From positions 94,022,398-94,086,397 of the forward strand of contig CM067374.1 of NCBI GenBank assembly GCA_034401795.1: 64,000 nt of DNA, read 5' to 3'. This document shows positions 31,674 through 43,910 of this stretch, piece after piece. The position numbers and the translations under genes are program-made. Under the pieces are notes generated by a model. It saw nothing but the letters and a program-made list of their open reading frames with translations, was not told where the DNA came from and did not search any database. Source of the stretch: Chaetoderma sp. LZ-2023a. Lineage: Eukaryota; Mollusca; Caudofoveata; Chaetodermatida; Chaetodermatidae. Position 1 is the stretch's first letter; each line of letters starts with the position of its first letter.

Positions 31674-31895
31674 CCTGTGAACACTCATATCTCCGAAAAA
31701 CAGCTTCTGCAGTGTCTTGAGAAATGCCCATTTGCAGACAAAGAGAAGACTATTTTTAAAATTTTACCACGAATGACTGGCTCGATAATGGAGCCAGTCA
31801 TTCCTGTGGTAAATTTTCAAAAATAGTCTTCCCTTGGTCTGCTAATGGACATGTTCTATGAGCAAATTGAAATTTTCTTGAACAAAGTCGAGGGT
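31674..31895. repeat. Palindromic MITE, family A copy
   Basis: Hairpin arms GAATGACTGGCTCGATAATG and GAGCCAGTCATTCCTGTGG, with outer arms AAGAGAAGACTATTTTTAAA and AAAAATAGTCTTCCCTTGG. It shares the TTAA border with the previous copy. Confidence 0.75.
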
Positions 31896-32930
31896 TAAAC
31901 TTATCCTGAAGCAATAAGATTAGGCAATATTTAGAAAGGTTCAGTGACTTCGGTCTTCAGTCTTCTTCGGCACTGAGCATTGTGCGACGGTGACAACAAT
32001 AGAATCCCCAATAATGGCAGTTACAAATATTAAACTAAAATGGTGGCTCTAAATAAGACGATCGGCTAAATTTAAAAAAAAAATTTCCTAATCTTATTGC
32101 GTTAACCTAGAGATTGTCTATTTCAGCCTCAGATATGAAGAATTTAAAATAAAAATGTACTAAAATAATATTGGCATTTATTGGAAATTAAGAAACAATT
32201 CATTTAACTACTGGTATATATTTTATGATATCTTCAAATTTTGTACAAAATCCCGGAATGATGTTAATTTTGACATGTGTAATCGAGTCCAAGAATCTTC
32301 TACCTTTATTTCTCACACACTAAGTGATATGATAAGCTTTACTATTTAAACTTGTCCTGAAACACCTCCATAGAATGTGACAGTACAATAGTCCAGAAAC
32401 TACCCTGTATCCAGTACTGTCCAGAATCCGATATACCTTATGGTCAGAAGGCAAGGTCTGATTCTTACTATTTTCTTTATACCTTTCACTGATTTATTCC
32501 ACATACATCATTTCCAATGCTACCATACAGGAAAACTGTTGAGTAAGGCAGCAACAGCTTCAAGTCAAATTAGTTTCAAAATATTTAACAGAATAAGTTT
32601 TACATCGTAAAAGAATATTCTCGTTCAGGAATTTGTCGGTGAAAGAGTTAAATTGATAGAAAGAGATAGCAGCATTGTAATAACTTGTAGAGTAGTAGTA
32701 ACCCTTACCACTCTGATGTCAAAATTTTAAATTTTCAAATTAAATTAAAAGATGAACTGGTGTTTATTTTTCAACAAATTTGGTGGAAGATATTGCTGTT
32801 GTAGACAGCAACATCGTCCACCAAAATTGTTGAAAAATTACACCAGTTTCTTTGCTATTGATGCAGTAAAAGATAGAATATTTACATCCGTGTGCTAAGG
32901 GTTAACTGTTTATTGCCTACACTCCATAAT
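31896..32930. other. Intergenic AT-rich DNA with two small hairpins
   Basis: A half family B palindrome lies at about 32530-32590. An inverted repeat at 32750-32855 has arms ACTGGTGTTTATTTTTCAAC and GTTGAAAAATTACACCAGT. No gene recognised. Confidence 0.5.
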
Positions 32931-32944
32931 GGGAAGAGGGTACT

Positions 32945-33000
32945 GCATTCTGGTCTGTCTGTCTGTGTTTGTCTGTCCATCCATCCATCTGTCTGAATGC
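32945..33000. repeat. CTGT/CCAT low-complexity run
   Basis: GTCTGTCTGTCTGTG-type and CCATCCATCCATCTGTCTG repeats. Confidence 0.7.
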
Positions 33001-33259
33001 CTTCTGTCTTTCTGTGTGTACAGTTGTATCACAAAAATTTCTGATCTGATTTAGCTCTAATTTTAGTACAACTAAGGATTTTACCATGAAGAGGATTTTC
33101 ACACTTTGCCCATAATCCATATTAAAAAGCCTTGACACAAGAAAGGGTGTGATCATACACTATGATAGCTAGAACCGAAAAAAACCCCAGAAAATAACAG
33201 AAAATCTGAAATGTGATTAAAACAAGAAAGCAAGAATCTGTCATCTCTGATAGTTCTTG

Positions 33260-33995
33260 TTTTGATTGATATTGTTTGATTATGCTCTGCTGGATCAATG
33301 GATTGATATTGTCTGATTATGCTCTGCTGGATCAATGGATTCATATTGTTTGATTATGCTCTGCTGGATCAATGGATTGATATTGTCTGATTATGCTCTG
33401 CTGGATCAATGGATTCATATTGTTTGATTATGCTCTGCTGGATCAATGGATTGATATTGTCTGATTATGCTCTGCTGGATCAATGGATTCATATTGTTTG
33501 ATTATGCTCTGCTGGATCAATGGATTCATATTGTTTGATTATGCTCTGCTGGATCAATGGATTCATATTGTTTGATTATGCTCTGCTGGATCAATGGATT
33601 GATATTGTCTGATTATGCTCTGCTGGATCAATGGATTGATATTGTCTGATTATGCTCTGCTGGATCAATGGATTCATATTGTTTGATTATGCTCTGCTGG
33701 ATCAATGGATTCATATTGTCTGATTATGCTCTGCTGGATCAATGGATTCATATTGTTTGATTATGCTCTGCTGGATCAATGGATTGATATTGTCTGATTA
33801 TGCTCTGCTGGATCAATGGATTCATATTGTTTGATTATGCTCTGCTGGATCAATGGATTGATATTGTCTGATTATGCTCTGCTGGATCAATGGATTGATA
33901 TTGTCTGATTATGCTCTGCTGGATCAATGGATTCATATTGTTTGATTATGCTCTGCTGGATCAATGGATTGATATTGTCTGATTATGCTGGATCA
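33260..33995 (+). repeat. 37-bp minisatellite, about 20 copies
   Basis: The unit contains GATTATGCTCTGCTGGATCA followed by ATGGATT(G/C)ATATTGT(C/T)T. Nearly all copies are one of two linked forms: GATATTGTC or CATATTGTT. The final unit at 33976-33999 lacks CTCTG. Copies are otherwise almost identical, suggesting recent expansion. It lies 1 kb beyond the 3' end of the SLC25 gene. Confidence 0.95.
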
Positions 33996-33999
33996 ATGA

Positions 34000-34988
34000 T
34001 AACATAAAATACTGACTAATTACTTAAAGTAAATCATACACATCAACAGCTGGTGAATTACTAACAACTACTTATAAACAGTCGCACCTATATGGAGACC
34101 AAACATTTAGTCACAATATATAGCTGGTCTAAAATGGATGTATCTGATGTGTCATGCAAGACATCATAATCAAACACTTCACATGTAGGCTGATGTCACA
34201 ATCATTCCAGATGCTTTGCAATAAAATGTTTGACTTTGTGACTAGAGAGTAGGCAAGGTATATATTAGTGTGAAATTTGGGCAGCATATATGAAAAACCC
34301 TAGGCATAAGATGGCAATTTGATTCATTTGCGTTTTTTCTTCAATAGCTCTTACTTTAGTCCCATTCTTAGTGTAACATCAAGTGTTATAAAGAACTACA
34401 GTCAACAGAATGGTTATCAGCCACCTACCCACAATTCCTTGTGCTTACTTTTAGTTAACGTTAACTGACATCTGATACAGGTTGCGGAAAACGTTAAACA
34501 GGAGTGAGCGCAATGAATTGTGGGAAGTTGGTTGGGGACTGAATAACAACAGTAAATGCAATAAGTGCAATGGTAAATGCACATCATGAACTCCAGATCC
34601 TGCAAACATTACTTATGAGGAAAATGTTAATTTTTTTAAATATGTTTTTGAAAACTTTTCCACAGATCACTGGCTCTGCAAAGAGTGATTCCTACCTGGG
34701 AAAAGTTTTTAAAATCAAATATTTTCCTTTTTCCTTTACCGATTACTTGCAATCGAGAAAGAGTAAACAAAAGTTAAGTTATTAATTTAAAATTTGCAAT
34801 AACAAATTATAATTTCTCTAAGAATATCATAAGTAAATTGTCTCGAGATTCAACATGTTAAAAAAAATACGCAAAATAATTAAAATAAACTTTTTGCAGA
34901 CATTTACATACTATATGTATGTATGCCTTTAAATATTGATAAAATCATTGGTTAAAATTTCCGTAAAATTACTTATACACTACTTCTA
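34000..34988. other. 3' flank of the SLC25 gene
   Basis: Presumed 3' untranslated and flanking DNA. A MITE-like inverted repeat lies at 34640-34725 (GAAAACTTTTCC and GGAAAAGTTTTT). No clear AATAAA on the minus strand was recognised. Confidence 0.45.
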
Positions 34989-35133
34989 TTAAAGCTTCTC
35001 CAACCCTAGTAAGAACTCCGCGGCTCCGAGATAATACACTGTCTGTGCTATACCAAACAGAGGCGCAATTACCAAGATACGACACCATGCACCTTTCAGG
35101 AACGCTTTTGGACCCTCATTTTTCAACACTTTG
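34989..35133 (-). CDS. SLC25A22-like: Mitochondrial glutamate carrier, last coding exon
   Basis: Encodes the C-terminus of a mitochondrial inner-membrane solute carrier: [20 protein letters not shown] then [15 protein letters not shown], ending GLEKL and TAA (34989-34991). The APLFGIAQ block and the preceding ALKNEGP-type helix-loop match the end of the SLC25A22/SLC25A18 glutamate carriers, which import glutamate with H+ into the matrix. The exon opens after an acceptor (CTTTCAG, AG at 35135-35134) and completes an alanine codon begun in the exon at 37319-37394. The protein ends at the family's usual place. Confidence 0.9.
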
Positions 35134-35261
35134 CTGAAAGTATAAAGTAATTAAATTTCAAATACGTCCCTTGTTAGCTGATTTCATGATCAAATGTAAG
35201 CCCATCATAACAGTGACTGAATTGTATGCCTTTGATGAATTTATAACTTGATAAACATTCT

Positions 35262-35720
35262 GTTGGATATTTTGAAACTAATTTGACTGGAGGCTAATGC
35301 TGCCATAGGCAAAATATTCAACACCTTACCTATATACCTACCTTGAAATGGAGGAATCAAGTTTTAACTATGCCCCACCCATTTCTAGCTAAGCTCCGCC
35401 AACATTTTGACCATGTTGGGATCGATCGATCCCTGCACTACCAGATTCTCACTTTCCAGAAAACTATACAGTCAGGTAAGCCTATGGTAGCAACAGCGTC
35501 CAGTCAAATTACTTTCAAAATATTCAACAGCATGTTTATTAATTAGTAGACATAATTCGTACAACAACGCTTAGTCCGCCATCAACTAAGCGCTCGCGAG
35601 TAAATTAGCTACGTTACTTATGACGTAATTGATCATGATGTCATCCTACACGTTACATACATGTAGTTGATTATGACATTATATGATTGACCGACAAACT
35701 GAGATCCTCTACGATTCCGT
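35262..35720. repeat. Family B MITE in intron 4
   Basis: A half hairpin at 35262-35333 is followed by a full-type copy that starts ATGGAGGAATCAAGTTTTAA at 35347 and ends near 35710. It contains AGCAACAGCGTCCAGTCAAA and TTGATTATGACATTATATG. It lies in the intron between the last two coding exons. Confidence 0.6.
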
Positions 35721-36039
35721 GAACTTAGTGATCAAAGTGTTAAAATCAATTCAACAGCCGGCACGCACGCACACACATATCTGTCCATCTTCCTCATGTT
35801 TACTCTCTGTCTATCTTTCACCCATTCACTCTTGTGTTGTGCAGACTACAAGAACAGCATGAGTAGTGGATACATATATACTACTACTAAATCAATGTCA
35901 TAGACAATCAGCTAGGTTAGCACGAAATACTGATGCCATTTTGAAGACCAATGTTTTAAACTGATAATCCATATAGAAATGCTTAACCCCTAGGACCATT
36001 AAAATGAAAATTAATGACAGGGATATACCAATTAACCCT

Positions 36040-36845
36040 TTAATCATCAAATCTGGTCAAGAAAATTCCTCAGAATTCTCATAGAAAATGTCCATTTGCA
36101 GAACAAGAGGAGACTATTTTTGTTTAATTTTCCACTTGAATGACGGGCTCAGTTCACAAGATCATTGAAGAAGCCTGGTTTGGCTTGACCATTAAATGGT
36201 TCAATTAATTACAAAACATGCAAAAGTATAATCATTAACCCTAATGGTTGGGCTGGACAGAATGGATGAATCCAGTTTTAGCGATGCCCCCGCCCCTCAT
36301 TAGCTAAGCCCCCACCCACGCTTTGCCAGTGTTGGGATCAATCCATCCCTGGACTCTGAATCTCAATCTCCAGAAAACTATAAAGCTAAGCTGTTGAATG
36401 TATTGAAACTAACTTGTCTGGGTGCTGTTGCTGCCAGCGACTGGTCAAATTATTTTCAAAATATTTAACAGCATATTTATTAAATAGCAGACATACAATT
36501 CGTACAACCTGACCGACTATTAAGCGCTTAAGATGGACTAAATCGAGTCATTCATGACAAATGATGACGACAGCCTACACGTAGTTGATTATGATGTCAT
36601 ATGATTGACTGAGAAACTGGAATCCGCCATTGGCCATTGCAGTCGCCTTTAAGGACGACCATTTGTAACCCAAGAGATGATTTTTTAGTATTTACCACAA
36701 AATGACTGCTTGGAAAAATGAGTCAGCCATTAAGTGAAAGATTTTCCAAAAATAGTCTCTTCTTGGCCTCCAAATAGAGATCCTTAAACGAGAAATTTAT
36801 ATTTTCTTGATCAAATCTGACTTTAACGGGAAAGGTTGCATTTGA
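36040..36845. repeat. Family A and B MITEs in intron 4
   Basis: Family A remnant at 36030-36205 (starts TTAACCCTTTAATCATC). Family B copy at 36262-36640 (ATGGATGAATCCAGTTTTAG to AAACTGGAATCCGCCATT, with the palindrome at 36383-36475). Degenerate family A copy at 36640-36845 (ATGACTGCTTGG with GAGTCAGCCATT). Confidence 0.6.
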
Positions 36846-37074
36846 CAAGTAAATGCTACTAACCTTTCTGACTATGTTCTAGATGTCTTGACTTGTTCAG
36901 CCATTACTGTTAGCTCTTATACTGCATAAATATGAGACTGCATTATTCAGTTCATTTCGCAACAACTCGTGTAAGTTTGTTTATGCTAGTCTAAACATTG
37001 TTTTCAAAATTACACCAGCCTCCTAGCATCTATCAGCTCATGCAGGACGTAACAATTTAACAGTCAAAACCATT

Positions 37075-37245
37075 AAAAATGCTTTCTGTAGTTGTCTCTA
37101 AAAATGTCCATTTGCAGGCCAAGAGGACTGTTTAAAAAAATTTATCTCAGGAATGACTGGCTTGATAAGAGCGCTAAATTTGCAAAAATAGTCTTCTTAA
37201 GCAAGATAAATGACCTTCTTGACCAATCTCGACTATTAAAGGGTC
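37075..37245. repeat. Degenerate family A MITE
   Basis: TGTCCATTTGCAGGCCAAGA and GGAATGACTGGCTTGATAA, followed by AAAATAGTCTTCTTAAGC. It ends 75 bp from the exon at 37319. Confidence 0.55.
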
Positions 37246-37318
37246 AATATGATTTCTTAGGTGTATAATTATTATTATATAATATTCATATACAGTTTTG
37301 AATGAATAAACTACTTAC

Positions 37319-37394
37319 GCAAAACAGTCCATAATTCCATTGTAGGTCATCTCACCCTCAGCTTTGTGTATTGTTTGTAATCTAGTTTTCACAA
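37319..37394 (-). CDS. SLC25A22-like: Mitochondrial glutamate carrier, exon n-1
   Basis: 76-nt exon: acceptor TTTACAG (AG 37396-37395) and donor GTAAGT (37318-37313). With the preceding exon it encodes NPFDVVKTRLQTIHKAEGEM and TYNGIMDCF. PFDVVK is the P-x-D-x-x-K carrier signature of the third repeat. Phases 1 (in) and 2 (out) match the neighbouring exons exactly. Confidence 0.9.
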
Positions 37395-37734
37395 CTGTAA
37401 ATAAATACAAGTTATTGTTGTTGTATAGAGGTCAATTCAATTCAAGTTTATTTCGGTAAGTTCTTTTAAGTACACAAATATATAAATGATAAAATAATAT
37501 GTACAATAGGTAATTTTGTGGTATTACGGAATTGTGATGAATGAATTATTCACACACCATTAGACTCATCCACACCATAACCGGTTTCACATTTTTGGTG
37601 CTCATCATAGGAGAACGTGGTTATTGCTTTGAGTGATCGCGATCGATTAGTTAAGAATAATCATAATTACTCGAATAATCAGCCTGGGTACAAATTATGT
37701 ACATATAACAACAAAGGTGTATTAATGACGAAAA

Positions 37735-37930
37735 GCTGCTGTGATGTTTAGAAATGCTCATTTGCAGGCCAAGAGAAGACTAGTTTTGAAATGTATCACT
37801 GGAATGCCTGGCTCGAAGCTCCAGTCAGTCATTCCAGTGATACATTTTCAAAAATAGTATTCTCTTGGCCTGCAAATGGACATACATTCGATGAGTAAAA
37901 TGTCAATTTTAGTGACCGATCGCATTAAAG
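37735..37930. repeat. Palindromic MITE, family A copy
   Basis: TTTGCAGGCCAAGAGAAGAC and AATAGTATTCTCTTGGCCTG arms, with core ACTGGAATGCCTGGCTCG and CAGTCAGTCATTCCAGTG. Confidence 0.7.
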
Positions 37931-38159
37931 AGCAATGAAAAGTTAGGTTTTGAAAACTTTTATGCAGTAGAAAACAGTCACAATTATTGTAAAATTGTAA
38001 TCATAAAAATTCACGATTTAAAGAATAATCGTGATTTTCGATTTAATGAGGTAATCCTAGCTCATTAGATAGAAGGCTTCTAACCCACATCCGTTGCTGT
38101 ATGAGTTGACCTCGCTACCACGGATGCGACCATGAGTGTCACATGGTGTGTAGGTGGCT

Positions 38160-38530
38160 GATGGACTATAATGGAGGAATCCAGTATTAGCTATGCACCG
38201 CCCATCTTTAGCCAAGGTCCACCCACGCTTTGCCATGCTGGAATTGATCAATCCCGTAGCTGCCCAACTGTCAATTTCCAGAAAAATGTACAGGTAAGCT
38301 GTTGAATATTTTGAAACTAATATTGACTGGGTGCTGTTGCTGCCTAGTTCAAGAGCATGTTTATTAAATAGTAAAGACATACAATTCATACAACAACGCT
38401 TAGTCTATCATCAATTAAGCGTTCGTGACAAATTTATCTGCGTCATTGATTATGACATCAACCTACATGTCACTTAGTTGATTACGATGTCCTATGACTG
38501 ATGGAGAAACTGTTCCATTACAGCTAGGTA
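38160..38530. repeat. Family B MITE, full-type copy
   Basis: Starts ATGGAGGAATCCAGTATTAG at 38171 and ends near 38515 with GATGGAGAAACTG. The inner palindrome (TTGAATATTTTGAAACTAAT) at 38300 is truncated on its right arm. Confidence 0.6.
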
Positions 38531-38789
38531 ACTGACAAACTAGCGTTGATTATCTGTACAAGATTTGGCACCGCATATTTAGCTTCAACGATATCACACA
38601 GAAATCCCAAGTTTATTTACTCATTGTTTATAGGAAATTTTGTGGTATCATGGAATACATTATTAAAGCGTGAACCAGTCATGGAGTCAATGGGACTCAT
38701 GTATCCATGCGTGATTGCATGATTAAATCGAGTCGCAATTATTTTTTAAATCGTGAATTTATATGATTAGCAAGAGCTCAGCACACGAC

Positions 38790-39470
38790 ACATTGTACCC
38801 TGCCATGATGACAAACAAAGGAATGAGAGCTCTCAGAAAATAGAGAATTCTTCCACAGACCCAGACCAGTCATCCTATCAAGTTTCAAAGTGATCCGTTA
38901 AACGGTAAAGAAGTTATTGTCCGGAAATCAATTTTCAAGATGGATGCCGGTGGGTGGTGGCCATATTGGATTTCAGATTATCGTAAGTTTCGCTAAGTTT
39001 CTTCACCAGAATTAGTCCAACCACCCTATGACGTTTCAAAGCGATCCGATAAACAGAAAGATGGCAGCCTCACCTAACCTGTGGCCGGCGGCCGTCTTGG
39101 AGTTCGGATCATCTAAAATTTAGATAGGTTCCTAAAGTTCAAGTCCAACCACCCTATGTAGTTTCAAAACAATCATATAAACACTAACAGAATTATCATT
39201 CAGAAACCAATTTTCAAGATGGCCTCTGGTGGCTTGAATTTCGGATCATTGTCAATTTTGATAGAGTTCTCCAGACCTAGTCCAACCACCTTATAAGCGA
39301 TCCGATAAACGTTAACGGAGTTGTCATCTGGAAACCAATTTTCAAGATGGCTGCTGACCATCTTGGGTTTCTTCCGCAGAGCTAATCCAACCACACTATC
39401 AAGTTTCAAAGCAATCCGATAAATGGTAACAGAGTTATCATCTGGAAACCTATTTTCAAGATGATTTCGT
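38790..39470. repeat. Degenerate copy of the 151-bp array
   Basis: Begins TACCCTGCCATGATGACAAA, as at 16738, and contains repeated GTTTCAAAGCGATCCGATAA, TTTTCAAGATGG and AGTCCAACCACC. Units are eroded to irregular lengths. The right terminus is not seen. Confidence 0.7.
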
Positions 39471-39965
39471 CACTGATGTGCTTTTGTTGTTACATCTATG
39501 TCTGCATAATTTGTACTCAAGCTGATTAATAGAGTAATATTCTTAAATAATCGATTGTGATCACTCTAACCAATAATCGCAAAAGCCTACTCATGGTGTG
39601 TGAATAATTCATTACATGGTAAGTTATATGTGGAAGCTAGTTTACAAGGTCATGTGACTAATATTTAATTTCAAACAAGTAAACGTTTCAAGAGTCCTAT
39701 CTCTTGTACCTTGTATTTGCTTGATAGTAAGGACAACGCAATCGTTTAAGGTTACAGAATAATATGGCCAATGCATAAAATCATTTTCATGTCTTATACT
39801 AGCTATTCTGGTGATAGAGCATGCCATTCATAAATTATTGCATGGTATTTGTAGAGTTCTACTGTTCTACATGTATTGTTCATATCGATGAAAGAAATAT
39901 ATTATTATGTTTCTACGAGATAAATTTTGATACGTTTCCCAAATTTATGAAAGCTGCCATGATTT
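39471..39965. other. Intronic AT-rich spacer
   Basis: No gene or repeat family recognised. Lies in intron 3 of the SLC25 gene. Confidence 0.4.
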
Positions 39966-39969
39966 AGAC

Positions 39970-41005
39970 CCTGAGTGGTTAAGATTGGTCAGGAAAATCA
40001 GAACATTTGCCCACTGAATGTCCATTTGGTTGATAAGATGATTATTTTGGAAATTTTCTCACGGGATGACAAGCTCAGTTATTGGAGGCCGGCATTCCAG
40101 TGACAAATCCTCAAAAAACAGCCTTCTCTTGTCCTGCGAATGGACATTCTTCAAGATGACTGCAGCAGTCATATCTGCCAAGCTCGATCATTAAATGTTG
40201 AATTTCTTATCAACCACAAGGACAGATAGCGTAATCATAGAACCCCATCATGGTGAAGCAGGCGGAACGAACCCTTTAATGGTCATACCGACCTCTGCTA
40301 TGGTCTTGCGGAATGTCTATGTCTATTTATAGGCCAAGAGAAAACAATTGTACAAATTTACCACTGGAATGACTGGCTCAATAACCGAGCCAGTCATTCC
40401 AGTGACAAACTTTCAAAAATTTTATCCTCTTGCCTGTAAATAGACATTAAATACGCAGAAATTTAAATTTTCTTGAACAAATTTGACCATTAAAGGGTTA
40501 AAATTCAAGCTGCCCAAAAGCGGCTTTTGCATTGGTCTTGAGAAATGTTCATTTGCAGATCAAGAGAAGACAACTGTTGAAAGTTAACCACTGGAGTATA
40601 TCACTGAATGACTGGCTCGATAACCGAGCCAGTAATTCCAGTGATACATTTTCAAAAATAATCTTGTGGTCTGCAAATTGATGTTTTCAATGAGAAAACT
40701 GAAATTTTCTTAAACAAATTCAACAAATAACTGTGGAGAAAACAATACAAGAGAAAACTGACTGCATTTTAACCCATAACCCTTGAAATTGGTCAAGGAA
40801 ATTTCAATTTTTTCATAGAAAATGTCCTTTTGCAGACCAAGAAGACTATTTTTGAAGAGTACCACTGGAATGACTGGCTCTGTTACCGAGCCAGTCATTC
40901 CAGTTGTAAATTAAAAAATAAAGTCATCTCTTGGTCTGCAAATGAACATTTCTCAAGACCAATGCAGAAGTAATTTTTAGCTGATATGAGTGTTAAAGGG
41001 TTAAT
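39970..41005. repeat. Four family A MITEs in tandem
   Basis: Copies at about 39970-40205, 40266-40500, 40500-40745 and 40770-41005. The second has core GGAATGACTGGCTCAATAAC and GAGCCAGTCATTCCAGTGAC and ends CTTGACCATT..AGGGTTAA-like at 40500. The fourth has GGAATGACTGGCTCTGTTAC and CGAGCCAGTCATTCCAG. They lie just 3' of the SLC25 exon at 41122 in plus coordinates. Confidence 0.75.
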
Positions 41006-41121
41006 GTTTGCATAAACCTAAATAAAAGTACATAGTGAGAATAATTGAATCAAACAGCGGTGTTGCAAATGTATGCAATATTTATTTTCAGTTTTTAACA
41101 GGACATAGACTATTTACATAC

Positions 41122-41224
41122 CATCAAATGGATTAACAGAGAATGAAGCTACACACCCAGCTAGACAACCGGATATGAATGAGTGATAGAAGACAGCTTG
41201 GTCACTATTCTCACGTCTTTTACC
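41122..41224 (-). CDS. SLC25A22-like: Mitochondrial glutamate carrier, exon n-2
   Basis: 103-nt exon: acceptor TTTCAG (AG 41226-41225) and donor GTATGT (41121-41116). It encodes GKRRENSDQAVFYHSFISGC and LAGCVASFSVNPFD. SFISGCLAG is the start of the odd-numbered helix of the third carrier repeat and leads into the signature completed in the next exon. It enters in phase 0 and leaves in phase 1. Confidence 0.9.
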
Positions 41225-41569
41225 CTGAAATGTGAAGTGAATCGGAAGATAAATTGAAGATAAATTGTGTAAGTAGTTGTGGACATTCAGTATTCTAACA
41301 TGTTAAGGCAGGAAATAATGTTAAATCATTGTATCTCTCATGAATATGCTGGTAAACAAGTGCAATAAGATATAACTGTAAAATAGGTTTCTAGCTATGG
41401 CCCACCCATTTCTAGCTATGACCCACCATTTCTAGCTTTGGCCCACCATTTCTAGCTATGGTCCACCATTTCTAACTAAGCTCCACCCATCTTTTATGTG
41501 TCTTTGAATTGATTTTAACACTTCAACCTGTGGTTTCAGAATCCCAATTTCAAGGTAACTAAGAACCTG

Positions 41570-41780
41570 TGGGAGGCTCAGGGTTGGAGTCAATTCTGAT
41601 TGGAATTGGAATTGATGAGTCAATTCCAATTCAATTCCGGAATTGGAATTGGAATTTGTAAATCTGAGGACTCAGGAATTGGAATTGATAAATTTTAAGA
41701 CACCGGAATTGGAATTGGATTAGGAATTGATAATTTGAATTGACCGGAATTGATAAATTCCAATTGAATTCCAATCAATT
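41570..41780. repeat. GGAATT-rich simple repeat
   Basis: Irregular runs of GGAATTGGAATTG and CAATTCCAATT on both strands. Similar to 43330-43510. Confidence 0.8.
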
Positions 41781-42125
41781 TCAGTCATATTTGTCATAGA
41801 TTTACTGAACATTGTTGGCTATAAAATGTACATGTAATATCTGTATTATACACTGATCTTTAGATGCCCTTAATGCATTTCATCATAAATGATCTATATG
41901 ATACCATTTACCACATTTCATTCTATATGTTGGTTGATGATATTTATTATGCCAGCTGTCATTAGATGCTTTAGTGAATATTTTAAAATTAATTTGACTG
42001 AAAACTTTTGTTTCCTATGGCTTCAACAGTTTCTATTAAAATAAATTTTAACAACTTAGTTATATGTTTGGTTTGAAGACTAGAATTTGAGATACTGATA
42101 ATTCGGTGATGAGCAAGTTAGCCCG
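41781..42125. other. Intronic AT-rich DNA with a family B remnant
   Basis: A half family B hairpin lies at about 41970-42060. No gene recognised. Confidence 0.45.
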
Positions 42126-42129
42126 TAAC

Positions 42130-42310
42130 CATTTAACACATAAGCCGACCAAAACAGCTTCTGCAATGAGTTTGAGAAATGTCCATTGGCAGGCCAATTG
42201 AAGACTATTTTTGAAAATTTACCACTGGAGTGGCTATCTGGATATCTGAGCCAGTAATTCCAGTGGTACATTTTCAAAAATAATCTCTCGCTCTCTGAAT
42301 TGACAAAATA
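42130..42310. repeat. Family A MITE
   Basis: Arms AAGACTATTTTTGAAAATTT and ACATTTTCAAAAATAATCTC, with an eroded core (ACTGGAGTGGCTATCTGG and AGCCAGTAATTCCAGTGG). Confidence 0.65.
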
Positions 42311-43074
42311 AAGATCTGATAAATGCTATGAACTGTAATACATTATTGAATTAACTCAATTCTCCCTGACCAGTGACCAATTAAGCTTTTTATCCTATGT
42401 GAGCTTTGTACCTCCTTTATTCAATCAAAGCTTCTGATCTTGAACTTATTTCATTCTGGATTCCCTGGAAATACGTTTTCATCTCTGTGAAACCATGCCA
42501 TCTTTAAAATCATACAAATTAGTTAAAATGATGTCAAATATATAAGCTTGAACCAAGATAACCAAATTTTGTTAAAATTATTCATCAAGATGTTAGCAAT
42601 AGTGTTCAGTAAAATAATAACTATCATCTGCTTGAAATGAAATGGATGAAGAAAGCAGTAAGTTACAAGATAATTGCCCTGTAATTATACCCTCCTACAT
42701 AACAAAGGAATCATTGAACAACACCCCTGGGTGAAATGGCTCAGCTTTTAAAACACAGACAAGTGGACTAGGTGTTATTCAAACTCTACATACATGTGCT
42801 CAAGTACTCTCACTTAGTACTGTACTATATACATTGTATTCTAATGCTTTTTTAATGCAAACATTTATATAGCAAAGTTTACATGTATCTATAATAATTA
42901 GACATGGCATTAACCTTTAGTCCTAGTCATCAGAAGAAACTCAGCATTAAGCTATAATTAAGTCAAATGAACTAAAAATAAGATCTGCTGAATGTTGACT
43001 TTTTGGACAATAATTTGACTGTAAGATTTAACTATCTATTGGCAACAACAATTTTTATTATAATTGTTTTAAAT
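42311..43074. other. Intronic AT-rich spacer
   Basis: No gene or named repeat recognised. Confidence 0.4.
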
Positions 43075-43305
43075 ATTAGTGGAGAAGCCAGCCAAAAATG
43101 CCTTCTGCGCTGGTCTTGAGGCAGGATAATATGTATGCTAAGAGACGATTTTTGAAAATTTACAAGTGGAATGACTGATTCCATTACTGAGCCAGTCATT
43201 GCATTGTTAAATTTAAAAAAACAGTCTCCACTTATCCTGCAGATAGACATTTGCTAACGATAAATCTAGTTTTTCTTGGCCAATCTTGGGCATTAAAGGG
43301 TTAAA
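43075..43305. repeat. Family A MITE
   Basis: Core GTGGAATGACTGATTCCATT and GAGCCAGTCATTGCATTG. Right end GGGCATTAAAGGGTTAA. Confidence 0.65.
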
Positions 43306-43329
43306 ATATAACAATGTTGATCTCAAGTA

Positions 43330-43510
43330 AATATTGGTATGGAATTGGAATTGGATTTGGAATTGATCAAATGGAATTGGAATTGGAATTGATCTTGTCT
43401 GGGTGGAATTGGAATTGATAAAATGAATTGATGTGGAAACGGAATTGGAATTGAGAAAATGAATTGAGGTGGAATTGGAATTGATAAAATGGAATTGACC
43501 CCATCCCTGG
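43330..43510. repeat. GGAATT-rich simple repeat, second tract
   Basis: Repeats of GGAATTGGAATTGAT(A)AAATG. The minus-strand frame 43323-43577 (PIP-rich) is a by-product. Confidence 0.8.
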
Positions 43511-43557
43511 TGGGAGCTAAGGATGCTGGCTGAGGATAAGAAATACTGGCAAGATGT

Positions 43558-43910
43558 TTTAACCCTTTAATGCTCAAGATTGGTCTGGAAAATTGAAATA
43601 TTTCCTACAGGAATGTCCATTTGTTGGCCAAGAGGAGACATTAAAAAAAAATTTACCACTGAAATGACTGGGTTGGTTATCGAGTCATTCCAGTGGTAAA
43701 ATAAAAAAGAATTGTCCTCTCTTAGCTAGCAAATGGACACTCTTCAAGCCAACTGCTTCAAGACAACTGTCAAGATCAGTTTTGGCTGGCTTGACCATTA
43801 AAGAGGTAAACTACTGTTGCTAAAAAACACAGTACATCATCATCATCATGAGGGGTAAGCTGTTGAATATTTTGAAAATAATTTGACTGGGACCTGTTGC
43901 TGCCTATGGT
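43558..43910. repeat. Family A MITE followed by a half family B hairpin
   Basis: Family A copy 43560-43810: TTAACCCTTTAATGCTCAAG at the left, core ACTGAAATGACTGGGTTGG and GAGTCATTCCAGTGG, right end GGCTTGACCATTAAAG. A family B left arm (GTTGAATATTTTGAAAATAA) lies at 43860-43910. Confidence 0.7.

Noticed and set aside
33260..33995. Possible CRISPR array (regular 37-bp units)
   Set aside because: There are no distinct spacers: the whole unit repeats with two variants, in a eukaryotic context. It is a minisatellite.
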